Shown piece by piece: positions 57,028 to 64,000 of a stretch of DNA of 64,000 nucleotides (positions are counted from its first letter, which is position 1; every line of letters starts with the position of its first letter). The notes beneath the pieces were generated by a model. The model was not told the origin of the DNA. It did no database searches and saw nothing but the letters and a program-made list of their open reading frames with translations. The DNA comes from Streptomyces sp. SirexAA-E (GTDB taxonomy: Bacteria > Actinomycetota > Actinomycetes > Streptomycetales > Streptomycetaceae): contig NC_015953.1 in assembly GCF_000177195.2 (NCBI RefSeq), positions 5,890,001 to 5,954,000 of the forward strand, written 5' to 3'. The position numbers and the translations under genes are program-made.

Positions 57028-58302
57028 TCAGGCCTCGGTCGCCAGCGCACGGAGCAGCAGCGGGCCGACCTGCTCGATCTGCCAGCGGCGGGCGCCGTAC
57101 CCGGCGAGCGCGGTCTCCACCGCTCCGGGCGTCAGCTCCCTCGGCGGCTCCCAGCAGACCCGGCGCACGGTGTCCGGGGTGATGAGGTTCTCCTGCGGCA
57201 TGTGCAGCTGCTCGGCGAGCGCGGAGACCGCGGCGCGGGCCGCCGAGAGACGGGCCGCGGCGGCCGGGTCCTTGTCGGCCCAGGCGCGCGGGGGCGGCGG
57301 ACCGGCCGGCTGCTGGCCGGGCTGCGGAAGCTCCGACTCGGGCAGCGCCCTGGCCCGGTCGACGGCCGCCTGCCACTGTTCCAGCTGGCGGCGTCCCATG
57401 CGGTGGCCGAAACCGGGCAGTGCGGTCAGGGCGTGCGCGTTGACGGGCATGGCCAGGGCCGCCTCGATGATCGCGGCGTCACCCAGCACCTTGCCGGGCG
57501 AGATGTCGCGGCGCTGGGCGACCTGGTCCCGGGCTGTCCACAGCTCGCGTACGACGGCGATCTGGCGGCGGCGGCGCACCTTGTGCATCCCGGAGGTCCG
57601 GCGCCAGGGGTCCTTGCGCGGGGGAGCGGGCGGCGCCGAGGCGATCGCGTCGAACTCCTCCAGGGCCCACTCCAGCTTGCCCTGGCGCTCCAGCTCCGCC
57701 TCCAGGGCGTCCCGCAGGTCCACCAGCAGCTCGACGTCGAGCGCGGCGTAGCGCAGCCAGGGATCGGGGAGCGGGCGGGTGGACCAGTCGACGGCGGAGT
57801 GGCCCTTCTCCAGGGCGTACCCGAGCAGGTTCTCCACGATGGCGCCGAGGCCGACGCGCGGGAATCCGGCCAGCCGTCCGGCGAGCTCCGTGTCGAAGAG
57901 CGAGGTGGGGACCATGCCTATGTCGCGCAGGCACGGCAGGTCCTGGGTGGCGGCGTGCAGGATCCACTCCGTACCGGTCAGGGCCTCGCCCAGCGAGGAC
58001 AGGTCCGGGCAGCCCACCGGGTCGATCAGCGCGCTCCCGGCGCCTTCCCGGCGCAGCTGCACGAGGTAGGCGCGCTGCCCGTAGCGGTAGCCGGAGGCCC
58101 GCTCGGCGTCGACGGCGACGGGGCCGGTCCCCGCGGCGAACGCAGCGACGACCCCGGCCAGGGCGTCGTCGGTCGCCACCACCGGGGGAATGCCCTCGCG
58201 AGGTTCGAGCAAGGGGATCGGCGCCGGGGCGACGTCGTCCGGGGGAGCGCCCCCGGTGGTTCGCAGTGATGTGTCTGCTGCGGTCTCTTGGGCGTCGGTC
58301 AC
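57028..58302 (-). CDS. rnd: ribonuclease D-like 3'-5' exonuclease
   Basis: Protein of 424 aa. Residues about 40-210 form a DEDDy exonuclease: VAVDAERASGYRYGQ with the first Asp/Glu pair, HAATQDLPCLRDIG with the second Asp, and YAALDVELLVDLRD with the Tyr/Asp motif. An HRDC-type helical domain follows (about 240-330), then a C-terminal extension specific to actinobacteria. RNase D trims tRNA and other small RNAs. GTG 58302 is used; I see no clear Shine-Dalgarno, and a large palindrome lies just upstream. Confidence 0.9.
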   Translation of the reverse strand: MTDAQETAADTSLRTTGGAPPDDVAPAPIPLLEPREGIPPVVATDDALAGVVAAFAAGTGPVAVDAERASGYRYGQRAYLVQLRREGAGSALIDPVGCPDLSSLGEALTGTEWILHAATQDLPCLRDIGMVPTSLFDTELAGRLAGFPRVGLGAIVENLLGYALEKGHSAVDWSTRPLPDPWLRYAALDVELLVDLRDALEAELERQGKLEWALEEFDAIASAPPAPPRKDPWRRTSGMHKVRRRRQIAVVRELWTARDQVAQRRDISPGKVLGDAAIIEAALAMPVNAHALTALPGFGHRMGRRQLEQWQAAVDRARALPESELPQPGQQPAGPPPPRAWADKDPAAAARLSAARAAVSALAEQLHMPQENLITPDTVRRVCWEPPRELTPGAVETALAGYGARRWQIEQVGPLLLRALATEA

Positions 58303-58322
58303 ATGCCAAGGGTATCTGTGTA

Positions 58323-58368
58323 TGCACGGCGCACGCCGACGGAACGTTCCGTCGGCGTGCGCCGTGCA
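58323..58368. repeat. perfect 46-bp palindrome between whiI and rnd
   Basis: A perfect inverted repeat of 23 bp arms with no loop, centred at 58345/58346 (...GGAAC|GTTCC...). It sits 51 nt past the whiI stop and 20 nt before the ribonuclease D start codon. It probably acts as the whiI terminator or as a cruciform-forming element. Confidence 0.85.
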
Positions 58369-58419
58369 CGTGAACCGGCCGGGTGCGTGTCCGCGCAGGT
58401 GCCGGGCGGGGTCGCGGGG

Positions 58420-59082
58420 TCAGTGGATGATGCCCGTGCGCAGGGCGACGGCGACCATTCCGGCGCGGTCCCCGGTGCCGAGCTTGCGGGCGATGCGGGC
58501 GAGGTGGCTCTTGACGGTGAGTGCGGACAGGCCCATCGAGACGCCGATGGCCTTGTTGGACTGCCCTTCGGCGACCAGGCGGAGCACCTCCACCTCGCGT
58601 CCGGACAGTTCGCGGTAGCCGCCCGGGTGGCTCGGGGACCCGGGCGGCCTGCGGTGCATACGGGCGGCGTTGGCACCGATGGGTGCCATACCGGGACGGC
58701 CGGGGTGGCCGATGTTGGTCCGGGTGCCGGTGACGACATAGCCCTTCACACCACCCGCGAGGGCGTTGCGCACCGCGCCGATGTCATCGGCGGCGGACAG
58801 GGCCAGACCGTTCGGCCAGCCGGCGGCTCGGGTCTCGGACAGCAGGGTCAGCCCGGAACCGTCGGGCAGGTGGACGTCGGCAACGCAGATGTCGCGTGGG
58901 TTGCCGACGCGGGGGCGGGCCTCCGCGATGGACGACGCCTCGATGACGTCACGAACTCCGAGTGCCCACAGATGGCGGGTGACGGTGGAACGGACGCGCG
59001 GGTCGGCCACGACGACCATGGCCGTCGGCTTGTTCGGGCGGTAGGCGACCAGGCTTGCGGGCTGCTCGAGGAGAACGGACAC
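58420..59082 (-). CDS. whiI: sporulation response regulator WhiI
   Basis: Protein of 220 aa, an orphan atypical response regulator. Residues about 20-130 form a receiver-like domain with only one Asp of the usual acidic pair (Asp27 in VVVADPRV) and the phospho-site position Asp69 (VADVHLPDGSG). Residues about 155-220 form a LuxR-type helix-turn-helix (SGREVEVLRLVAEGQSNKAI ... LTVKSHLARIARKLG). WhiI controls aerial hyphae septation and spore maturation and, in the literature, works with BldM. Identity is supported by the neighbours rnd, DUF3000 and hemE. A SigmaWhiG-like promoter lies upstream (59161-59188). Confidence 0.93.
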   Translation of the reverse strand: MSVLLEQPASLVAYRPNKPTAMVVVADPRVRSTVTRHLWALGVRDVIEASSIAEARPRVGNPRDICVADVHLPDGSGLTLLSETRAAGWPNGLALSAADDIGAVRNALAGGVKGYVVTGTRTNIGHPGRPGMAPIGANAARMHRRPPGSPSHPGGYRELSGREVEVLRLVAEGQSNKAIGVSMGLSALTVKSHLARIARKLGTGDRAGMVAVALRTGIIH

Positions 59083-59160
59083 CAGGCCTCCTGGGAAGTG
59101 GCGGGACGGGCCGGCTCGGGGGGTGAAGCCGGGGGAACCGTGCTTGACGGGTCATTGACC

Positions 59161-59188
59161 TCTTCGGCAGCGGGGCCGTGCTCCTTTA
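59161..59188 (-). promoter_or_regulatory. SigmaWhiG-like promoter of whiI
   Basis: On the minus strand: TAAA, 16 nt, GCCGAAGA, close to the SigmaWhiG consensus TAAA-N15-GCCGATAA. It would start transcription about 70 nt before whiI. whiI is a reported direct target of SigmaWhiG. Confidence 0.6.
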
Positions 59189-59254
59189 GGGGAAGATCAC
59201 GATTTGGTGAGTAACAATTCGGGCAAATCGGACGCGCGATCGATTGTACGAAAA

Positions 59255-59283
59255 GAGAGCCGGTGCCTGTGCGACCGGCTCTC
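59255..59283 (-). terminator. terminator after DUF3000 gene
   Basis: A 10-bp perfect stem (GAGAGCCGGT and its complement) with a 9-nt loop and an adjacent run of Ts on the minus strand, 17 nt past the DUF3000 stop. Confidence 0.75.
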
Positions 59284-59300
59284 CCGAATGTGACGCACCG

Positions 59301-59960
59301 TTACGGAATCTGGGGCCCCCGCCGCTGGGGCAGCGTCACCACCGCCGCGTCGGCCGACTCCGACGGCGGCAGGCCGGCCAGCTGGCAGAGGAGATCCCCC
59401 CAGGCGGCCAGGTGTGCCGCCACGTCCGGCACCCCGCTGCGGCCCTCGCGCGGAGTCCAGGAGGCGCGGATCTCGATCTGGGTCGCGGGCCGGCGCGCGG
59501 ACAGCGCGCCGAAGTAGTGCGAGCCGGCGCGCGTCACGGTGCCTCCGGCCTCCCCGTACGCCAGGCCCCGGGCGTCCAGGGCCCCCGTCAGCCAGGTCCA
59601 GCAGACCTCGGGCAGCAGCGGGTCGGCGGCCATCTCCGGTTCCAGCTCCGCCCGGACGAGGGTCACGAGCCGGAACGTGCCCTTCCAGGCGTCGTGCCCG
59701 GACGGATCGTGCAGGAGGACCAGGCGCCCGTCGGCGAGGTCCTCGTCCCCGTCCACGACCGCGGCCTCCACGGCGTAGGCGTGGGGTGCGAGCCGCTGGG
59801 GCGGCCGTGTCGGTTCGACCTCCAGTTCGGGGCGCAGCTGCGCGGAGCGCAGCCCTTCGACCGCCGACCGGAACGCGGGCGGGACCAACTCGCCCTCCCC
59901 GCTCCCCTCGGTGTCGGCGCCTTCGGAATGATCGGAAAATTGTCCCTGAGCCGGAGCCAT
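59301..59960 (-). CDS. DUF3000 domain protein
   Basis: Protein of 219 aa, cytoplasmic, with an acidic N-terminus. The core carries [40 protein letters not shown] and [20 protein letters not shown], typical of the actinobacterial DUF3000 family of unknown function. ATG 59960 is chosen because the much longer open frame upstream lies antisense to hemE. It is divergent from hemE by 90 nt. Conservation of this order near whiI and hemE suggests housekeeping importance. Confidence 0.85.
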   Translation of the reverse strand: MAPAQGQFSDHSEGADTEGSGEGELVPPAFRSAVEGLRSAQLRPELEVEPTRPPQRLAPHAYAVEAAVVDGDEDLADGRLVLLHDPSGHDAWKGTFRLVTLVRAELEPEMAADPLLPEVCWTWLTGALDARGLAYGEAGGTVTRAGSHYFGALSARRPATQIEIRASWTPREGRSGVPDVAAHLAAWGDLLCQLAGLPPSESADAAVVTLPQRRGPQIP

Positions 59961-60050
59961 GCGGGGAAGAGTAGGCGGAACCGGGGCGTCGCGCAGGGAA
60001 GGACACCCGGCCGGGGCGGCTCCTTGCCGCTCCATGCGAAGATTCCAGGT

Positions 60051-61121
60051 GTGAGTGCCAACGACAGCCCCTCGGGCCTGCAGACGACATCCGCCACCCA
60101 TGAGTCGGCCTTCCTGAAGGCGTGCAGGCGTGAGCCCGTGCCGCACACCCCGGTGTGGTTCATGCGCCAGGCGGGGCGTTCGCTGCCCGAGTACCTCAAG
60201 GTCCGCGAGGGCATCGCGATGCTCGACTCCTGCATGATGCCGGAGCTGGTCACCGAGATCACGCTCCAGCCCGTGCGCCGCCACAAGGTCGACGCCGCGA
60301 TCTACTTCAGCGACATCGTCGTCCCGCTCAAGGCGATCGGCATCGACCTCGACATCAGGCCCGGCATCGGCCCGGTGATCGCCGAGCCCGTCCGCACCCG
60401 CGCCGACCTGGCCCGGCTGCGCGACCTCACGCCCGAGGACGTCTCCTACGTCACCGAGGCCATCGGCATGCTCACCGCCGAGCTCGGCGCCACCCCGCTG
60501 ATCGGTTTCGCCGGGGCGCCGTTCACCCTCGCGAGCTACCTCGTGGAGGGCGGCCCGTCCCGCAACCACGAGCGCACCAAGGCGATGATGTACGGCGACC
60601 CGGAGCTCTGGGCCGATCTGCTGGACCGCCTCGCGGAGATCACCGGGGCGTTCCTCGAGGTGCAGATCGAGGCGGGTGCCTCCGCCGTCCAGCTCTTCGA
60701 CTCCTGGGTGGGCGCCCTGGCCCCCGCCGACTACCGGCGCTCCGTGCTGCCCGCCTCCGCGAAGGTGTTCGACGCGGTCGCGGGGTACGGCGTCCCGCGC
60801 ATCCACTTCGGCGTGGGCACCGGCGAGCTGCTGGGCCTGATGGGCGAGGCCGGCGCCGACGTGGTCGGGGTGGACTGGCGCGTCCCTCTGGACGAGGGCG
60901 CGCGCCGTGTCGGCCCGGGCAAGGCGCTCCAGGGCAACCTCGACCCCGCCGTGCTCTTCGCGCCGACGGCGACGGTGGAGGCGAAGACCCGGGAGGTGCT
61001 CGACGCCGCCGCCGGTCTGGAGGGCCACATCTTCAACCTGGGGCACGGCGTCATGCCGACGACCGACCCGGACGCGCTGACGCGCCTGGTGGAGTACGTC
61101 CACGAGCAGACCGCGCACTGA
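60051..61121 (+). CDS. hemE: uroporphyrinogen decarboxylase
   Basis: Protein of 356 aa. It decarboxylates uroporphyrinogen III to coproporphyrinogen III in haem synthesis. Signatures are [15 protein letters not shown] near the N-terminus, [34 protein letters not shown] and [13 protein letters not shown] near the end. GTG 60051 is chosen; only a weak AGGT precedes it, so a short-leader mRNA is possible. The last haem-pathway gene in the window, hemY, is 2.6 kb away. Confidence 0.96.
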   Translation: MSANDSPSGLQTTSATHESAFLKACRREPVPHTPVWFMRQAGRSLPEYLKVREGIAMLDSCMMPELVTEITLQPVRRHKVDAAIYFSDIVVPLKAIGIDLDIRPGIGPVIAEPVRTRADLARLRDLTPEDVSYVTEAIGMLTAELGATPLIGFAGAPFTLASYLVEGGPSRNHERTKAMMYGDPELWADLLDRLAEITGAFLEVQIEAGASAVQLFDSWVGALAPADYRRSVLPASAKVFDAVAGYGVPRIHFGVGTGELLGLMGEAGADVVGVDWRVPLDEGARRVGPGKALQGNLDPAVLFAPTATVEAKTREVLDAAAGLEGHIFNLGHGVMPTTDPDALTRLVEYVHEQTAH

Positions 61122-61189
61122 CCGCACCGGGGCCCGGGCCGCCGACAGGCACCCCGGGCCCCCGGAATTCGGCCGGAAATCGCCGTCCG

Positions 61190-62572
61190 TCAGGCGCTGC
61201 CGGCCGCCCGTACCACCGCCACCGCCTTGCGTGCCGCCACCAGCACCGGGTCCCAGACCGGGGAGAACGGCGGGGCGTAACCGAGGTCGAGTGCCGTCAT
61301 CGCCTCCACCGTCATTCCGGCGGTCAGCGCCACGGCCGCCACGTCGACCCGCTTGGCCGCCCCCTCCCGGCCCACGATCTGCACACCCAGCAGCCGCCCG
61401 GTGCGGTACTCGGCGATCATCTTCACCGTCATCGCCCGGGCCCCCGGGTAGTAGCCGGCCCGCCCGGTCGACTCGATCGTCGCCGTGACATAGCGCAGCC
61501 CCACCGCCGCCGCGTCCTTCTCACGCAGCCCGGTGCGGCCGATCTCCAGGTCGCAGACCTTGCTCACCGCCGTCCCCACGACACCCGGGAACGTGCCGTA
61601 GCCGCCGCCGACGTTCGACCCGATGACCTGGCCGTGCTTGTTGGCGTGGGTGCCCAGCGCGATGTGCCGGGTGCGGCCCGCCACCAGGTCGAGGACCTCG
61701 ACGCAGTCGCCGCCCGCCCAGATGTTGTGATGGCCCCGCACCCGCATCGTCAGGTCCGTCAGCAGCCCGCCGTTCGGCCCGGTCGGCAGGCCGGCGGCGC
61801 GTGCCAGGCCCGTCTCCGGCTCGACGCCGATGCCGAGCACCACCACGTCCGCCGGGTAGGTGGCGTCGTCCGTGGCCACCCCGGAGACCCGGCCGTCGTC
61901 ACCGGTGAGGATCCTGGTGACCGAGGCCCCGTTGACCGTGGTGATGCCCAGGCCGTCCATCGCCTCGTGGACCAGGCGCCCCATGTCGGGGTCGAGGGTG
62001 GCCATGGGCTGCGCGCCCCGGTTCAGGACCGTCACCTCGTACCCGCGCTTGAGCATGGCCTCGGCCATCTCGACGCCGATGTAGCCCGCGCCGACCACGA
62101 CCGCCCGCCGGCCCGTGGTCCGCTCCAGCGTCTCCAGGAGCGCCTGGCCGTCGTCCAGGGTCTGCACCCCGTGCACCCCGGGGGCGTCCATCCCCGGGAG
62201 CTCCGGGCGGACCGGGCGGGCCCCCGTAGCGATCACCAGCTTGTCGAAGCCCGTCCAGTAGCTCTCACCGCTCTCGCGGTCCAGGGCCCGCACCCGCTGC
62301 CCGGCGACGTCGATCCCGGTCACCTCGGTGCGCATCCGCAGATCGATGGCGTGGTCCCGGTGCTCCTCGGGCGTACGGGCGACGAGGGCGTCCGGCCCCT
62401 CGACGTCGCCGCCGACCCAGTAGGGGACACCGCAGGCGGAGTAGGAGGTGAAGTGGCCCCGCTCGAAGGCGACGATGCTCATCTCGTCGGGTCCCCTGAG
62501 CCTGCGGGCCTGCGACGCGGCGGACATGCCCGCCGCGTCGCCCCCGATGACCACCAGTCGCTCCGCCGCCAT
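61190..62572 (-). CDS. FAD/NAD disulfide oxidoreductase (CoA-disulfide reductase-like)
   Basis: Protein of 460 aa. The N-terminal FAD site is VVIGGDAAGMSAASQARR; a single redox Cys (Cys47) lies in SYSACGVPYWVGG; the NAD site is AVVVGAGYIGVEMAE. ATGARPVRPELPG and GGDCVEV support the family. The one-cysteine arrangement is that of CoA-disulfide reductases and NADH oxidases/peroxidases. Mycothiol is the main thiol in these bacteria, so the real substrate may be another disulfide or a sulfane sulfur compound. ATG 62572 has AAGGGAG at 6 nt. It follows the DUF4349 gene by 44 nt in the same direction. Confidence 0.87.
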   Translation of the reverse strand: MAAERLVVIGGDAAGMSAASQARRLRGPDEMSIVAFERGHFTSYSACGVPYWVGGDVEGPDALVARTPEEHRDHAIDLRMRTEVTGIDVAGQRVRALDRESGESYWTGFDKLVIATGARPVRPELPGMDAPGVHGVQTLDDGQALLETLERTTGRRAVVVGAGYIGVEMAEAMLKRGYEVTVLNRGAQPMATLDPDMGRLVHEAMDGLGITTVNGASVTRILTGDDGRVSGVATDDATYPADVVVLGIGVEPETGLARAAGLPTGPNGGLLTDLTMRVRGHHNIWAGGDCVEVLDLVAGRTRHIALGTHANKHGQVIGSNVGGGYGTFPGVVGTAVSKVCDLEIGRTGLREKDAAAVGLRYVTATIESTGRAGYYPGARAMTVKMIAEYRTGRLLGVQIVGREGAAKRVDVAAVALTAGMTVEAMTALDLGYAPPFSPVWDPVLVAARKAVAVVRAAGSA

Positions 62573-62616
62573 GCCGGCTCCCTTCGTCGAAGTGTCAGGG
62601 AGCCACGCTACGGCGC

Positions 62617-63588
62617 TCAGGACGCCGGCGGCGCCTGCGGCCCGGTCGGCGCCGGACGCTCCGGCACTTGGTGGCGCGGCACCCGGCGGCGCACCAGCCG
62701 CCACAGCACCACCAGGACGGCCGCTGCGGCCAGGAACGGCGCGGTCGCGCCGATCGCCACCGTGATCCACCGCAGGACCGTCAGGAAGGCGTCCCAGCCG
62801 CCGGCCAGCGCGTCCAGGAACCCGGTGTCCCCGTCGTCCGGGGCCGCCGCCTCCTCGTCCGGCTCGCCGAGATCCAGCGTGATGGTCGCCAGGGAGGTGC
62901 GGTCCCTCAGGGACGCCTGCTGGGCCAGCAGCGACTCCAGATCGGCCTGACGGCTGCTCAGTTCGCCCTCCAGGGCCACCACGTCGGAGAGGCGCTCCGC
63001 CTTCTCCATCAGCGAGCGGACCCGGTCCACGCTCGCCCGCTGGGTGGCGATCCGGCTCTCGACGTCGACGACCTGCCCCGTGACGTCCTTGGCGTCCGAC
63101 GAACGCGACAGAAGCCTGCCCGACCCCGCCAGCTCCTCCAGCACGCCCTCGTAGCGGTCCTGCGGCACGCGCAGCACCAGGTGCGAGACCTCGTGGGTGT
63201 CGTCCAGCCGCTCCGTGGTCTCCTCGGCGACCAGTCCGCCGGCGCCTTCCGCGGCCCTGCGGGCGGCGGCGACCGCCTTGGGCACACTCGCCACCTCGAC
63301 GTCGAGCGTGGCCGTACGGATGACGTGGGCGGCGACCGCGGGGGCCTGCTTCGCCTTCGACGCGGCCCCGTCGGCGGACCGCTCACCCGCCCCCTCCGCG
63401 CCCGGTGCCGCCGCCTTCCCGTCCGCGGACGTGGCCCCCTTGTCGGCGGCGGAGCCGCCTCCGCCCCCGGCCGAGCACCCGCCGGCGCCGAGCAGCGCCA
63501 CGAGCAGGGCGGCGGCCGGCACGGCGCGTGCCAGGCGCCTGCCGGACCGTGCGGGTGGATGGGTGTCCGTGCGGTGTCCGTCGTGCAT
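62617..63588 (-). CDS. DUF4349 lipoprotein
   Basis: Protein of 323 aa. A signal with lipobox GAGGC (Cys38) precedes a low-complexity Gly/Ala/Ser linker. The DUF4349 domain follows (about 90-250; HVIRTATLDVEVASVPKAV, VSHLVLRVPQDRYEGVLEEL) with a long coiled coil (VDVESRIATQRASVDRVRSL ...). One C-terminal membrane helix (about 280-303) and a basic tail follow, so the protein has both a lipid and a membrane anchor. The family is of unknown function and may sense envelope state. ATG 63588 is preferred over the longer frame reaching 63804. Confidence 0.85.
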   Translation of the reverse strand: MHDGHRTDTHPPARSGRRLARAVPAAALLVALLGAGGCSAGGGGGSAADKGATSADGKAAAPGAEGAGERSADGAASKAKQAPAVAAHVIRTATLDVEVASVPKAVAAARRAAEGAGGLVAEETTERLDDTHEVSHLVLRVPQDRYEGVLEELAGSGRLLSRSSDAKDVTGQVVDVESRIATQRASVDRVRSLMEKAERLSDVVALEGELSSRQADLESLLAQQASLRDRTSLATITLDLGEPDEEAAAPDDGDTGFLDALAGGWDAFLTVLRWITVAIGATAPFLAAAAVLVVLWRLVRRRVPRHQVPERPAPTGPQAPPAS

Positions 63589-63717
63589 GTCGCGTCCCCC
63601 CCAAGGGCCGTTCGCCGATGATGCCGGTTCGACGTACGGGCCGGTGCGCGGGTTGCCGGACGGCGGTGTCGAAGCGGTCACGTTCGGGACTCGTTCGGGG
63701 TTTGAGAGAGTGGACCC

Positions 63718-64000
63718 ATGCAGCGTTCTCTTCAGCACGACCCCGCGCGTACGGGGCATGTCGTCGTCATCGGCGGCGGCATCGCCGGACTCGCCGCCGC
63801 CCACCGGCTGCTCGCCACCGGACTCCGGGTCACCGTCCTGGAGGCGACCGAGCGGCTCGGCGGCAAGCTGATGACCGGCGAGGTCGCCGGCGTACGGGTG
63901 GACCTGGGGGCCGAGTCGATGCTCGCGCGGCGCCCCGAGGCGGTCGAGCTGGCCACCGCCGCCGGTCTCGGCGACCGGCTCCAGCCGCCCGCCACCGCCT
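63718..64000 (+). CDS. hemY: protoporphyrinogen/coproporphyrinogen oxidase (partial)
   Basis: The first 94 residues of an FAD-dependent porphyrinogen oxidase, cut by the window end. The dinucleotide-binding motif VVVIGGGIAGLAAAHRLLAT is followed by VTVLEATERLGGKLMTGEVA and VDLGAESMLARRPEAVELA, typical of HemY/HemG. In actinobacteria this enzyme generally oxidises coproporphyrinogen III (also named CgoX). ATG 63718 is the only good start. The gene is usually followed by hemQ in this group. Confidence 0.9.
   Translation, partial: MQRSLQHDPARTGHVVVIGGGIAGLAAAHRLLATGLRVTVLEATERLGGKLMTGEVAGVRVDLGAESMLARRPEAVELATAAGLGDRLQPPATA

Noticed and set aside
58323-58368. Palindrome as the terminal repeat of a mobile element
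   Set aside because: No transposase remnant or partner repeat nearby, and gene order looks like the conserved core; kept as a structural element instead.
60155-62950. 931-aa open frame over hemE and the flavoprotein gene
   Set aside because: Overlaps two well supported genes in other frames; no recognisable motif.

Overview
The window is high-GC chromosomal DNA from a Streptomyces-type actinomycete. The clearest markers are the sporulation regulator whiI beside ribonuclease D and hemE, an XRE-MurA fusion next to aconitase, and the series ngcEFG - rok7B7 - xylFGH - dxs. From memory this order resembles the S. coelicolor SCO5998-SCO6041 interval, so most of the window looks like conserved core with accessory insertions. 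I saw no rRNA, tRNA, CRISPR array, intact insertion sequence or integrase.

Layout. (1) 1-3450: an accessory, partly lower-GC remnant of a polymorphic toxin locus. It holds an SseB-like gene, a WXG/ESX-like gene, a multiply frameshifted T7SS-type N-terminal region joined to an Rhs core tip with a toxin-like end, an intact putative immunity gene, and a second frameshifted immunity-like gene. (2) 3450-12310: XRE-MurA, a DUF4236 mini-protein, aconitase with a dense regulatory region, a ROK regulator, and a membrane group (YihY, holin-like, GlsB). (3) 12325-20719: a sugar locus with GH1 beta-glucosidase, a three-gene ABC importer, xylose isomerase and a divergent GH31 alpha-xylosidase. This set fits import and breakdown of xyloglucan-type oligosaccharides. 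(4) 20782-26918: a histidine phosphatase, a class F sortase with an overlapping exported partner, and a large secreted GH92 mannosidase. (5) 27430-35832: the ngcEFG importer, the ROK regulator rok7B7, and the xylFGH importer. (6) 36148-41302: dxs, an APC permease, a NYN-domain protein and an LCP glycopolymer ligase.

(7) 41760-52268 is the most unusual part: a co-directional cluster with two Stealth-type sugar-phosphate transferases, one of them fused to a GT4 glycosyltransferase. It also has a free beta-propeller protein, a PIG-L deacetylase carrying a related propeller, a beta-rich protein of unknown function and an SGNH hydrolase with Ig-like repeats. Together they suggest assembly and acyl tailoring of a phosphosugar cell-surface polymer, with the nearby LCP enzyme as a possible attachment step. 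(8) 52349-64000: a secreted EEP-fold enzyme, the fatty-acid oxidation pair fadB-fadA, ribonuclease D, whiI with a SigmaWhiG-like promoter, a DUF3000 protein, hemE, a CoA-disulfide-reductase-like flavoprotein, a DUF4349 lipoprotein, and the start of hemY/hemG cut by the window end.

Regulatory signals seen by eye include two copies of ATCTC-N6-GAGAT (upstream of XRE-MurA and in the aconitase region), a DmdR-like iron box before aconitase, a CebR-like box before the sugar importer, a DasR-like element before ngcE and several strong bidirectional hairpin terminators. All functional names are homology-style calls made by reading the sequence; no database search was run.
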